This document shows positions 5,600 through 5,725 of a stretch of DNA of 5,725 nt, piece by piece. Position 1 is the stretch's first letter; the number at the start of each line of letters is the position of its first letter. Location: assembly GCA_030646745.1 (NCBI GenBank), contig JAUSKV010000122.1, forward strand, positions 1 through 5,725, written 5' to 3'. The DNA is from Sulfurimonas sp. (GTDB lineage: Bacteria > Campylobacterota > Campylobacteria > Campylobacterales > Sulfurimonadaceae). Below the pieces are notes generated by a model that worked only from the letters and a program-made list of their open reading frames with translations, was not told the DNA's origin and made no database searches. The translations under genes and the position numbers were made by a program.

Positions 5600-5627
5600 A
5601 AAGTCTGTTTGAGTGCGTAACATTTTT
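5580..5627 (+). terminator. Strong stem-loop terminator after arsB
   Basis: A perfect 17-bp stem (5580-5596 with 5607-5623) has a 10-base loop and is followed by T residues at 5623-5627, eleven bases after the arsB stop. It is a good intrinsic terminator for the plus strand. For the convergent b561-type gene it begins within three bases of the stop, but the minus-strand side has no T-run beyond it, so termination there is less certain. Confidence 0.8.
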
Positions 5628-5725
5628 AATGATGCTCTTTATCCCCGTGTATCATAGTCGATACTAAACCCTTTTCATCTCTGTTTTCTGCGATAATTAC
5701 CCCGGCGATGTGAATTGGTACAAAA
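5626..5725 (-). CDS. Cytochrome b561-type membrane cytochrome, C-terminal fragment (gene continues past the window)
   Basis: The last 32 residues of a minus-strand gene whose 5' part lies beyond 5725. It reads FVPIHIAGVIIAENRDEKGL, then VSTMIHGDKEHH and a TAA at 5626-5628. A membrane-helix end with H-x-x-G-V followed by E-x-R-x-E-x-G-L-V-S-x-M-I is the typical C-terminus of bacterial cytochrome b561 and related b-type cytochrome subunits. There the His in this last helix is a heme ligand, and the protein passes electrons within the inner membrane. The ending KEHH is unusually His-rich but short. The call rests on a short stretch. The gene converges on arsB. Confidence 0.7.
   Translation of the reverse strand, partial: FVPIHIAGVIIAENRDEKGLVSTMIHGDKEHH

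Noticed and set aside
967..5623. The three repeat copies as a CRISPR array
   Set aside because: There are only three copies in mixed orientation, 4.6 kb apart or in one hairpin, with no regular spacers and no cas genes.

Overview
The window reads as the genome of a low-GC Campylobacterota bacterium, probably Sulfurimonas- or Sulfurovum-like. This is inferred from protein character, extended -10 promoters with TG and weak -35 context, and the mix of c-type and b-type cytochrome genes with arsenic genes. No ribosomal RNA or species marker is present, so the genus is a guess.

Layout, left to right. Positions 8-914 (minus) hold a di-heme cytochrome c peroxidase/MauG gene broken by two single-base frameshifts and one nonsense codon, all in its first third. 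Its promoter lies beside a hairpin repeat (about 952-986). Positions 988-1092 are non-coding. Positions 1093-4187 (minus) are one tightly packed six-gene operon read in the order arsR, arsC, a CDF metal-cation exporter, an ArsP/YraQ-type (DUF318) permease, a small cysteine-rich protein, and a mini-thioredoxin. Junctions are 4-base or 8-base overlaps or gaps of 9-12 bases. Positions 4188-4305 are a divergent control region. Positions 4306-5568 (plus) are arsB. A perfect 17-bp stem-loop with a T-run (5580-5627) separates arsB from the convergent 3' end of a cytochrome b561-type gene (5626-5725, minus, cut by the window edge).

How the genes work together. ArsC (Cys9/Cys82/Cys89, the thioredoxin-coupled type) should reduce arsenate to arsenite. 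ArsB should export arsenite. ArsR should sense As(III)/Sb(III) and control both transcripts from one 16-bp dyad whose two halves are the -35 boxes of the two facing promoters. The CDF protein adds predicted Zn/Cd-type efflux. The last three genes (a permease with a Cys-Ser-Cys motif, a C-x4-C-x-C-x-C protein and a CxxC mini-thioredoxin) form a thiol-rich set that I cannot assign to a described pathway. It is the best candidate here for something new.

The whole arsenic module lies between perfect 21-bp inverted repeats (967-987 and 5579-5599), and both outer flanks are minus-strand heme-protein genes. The module may therefore have been inserted into a respiratory locus, or may be invertible. 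This is inference: the same repeat also forms the arsB terminator and may simply be a dispersed hairpin.
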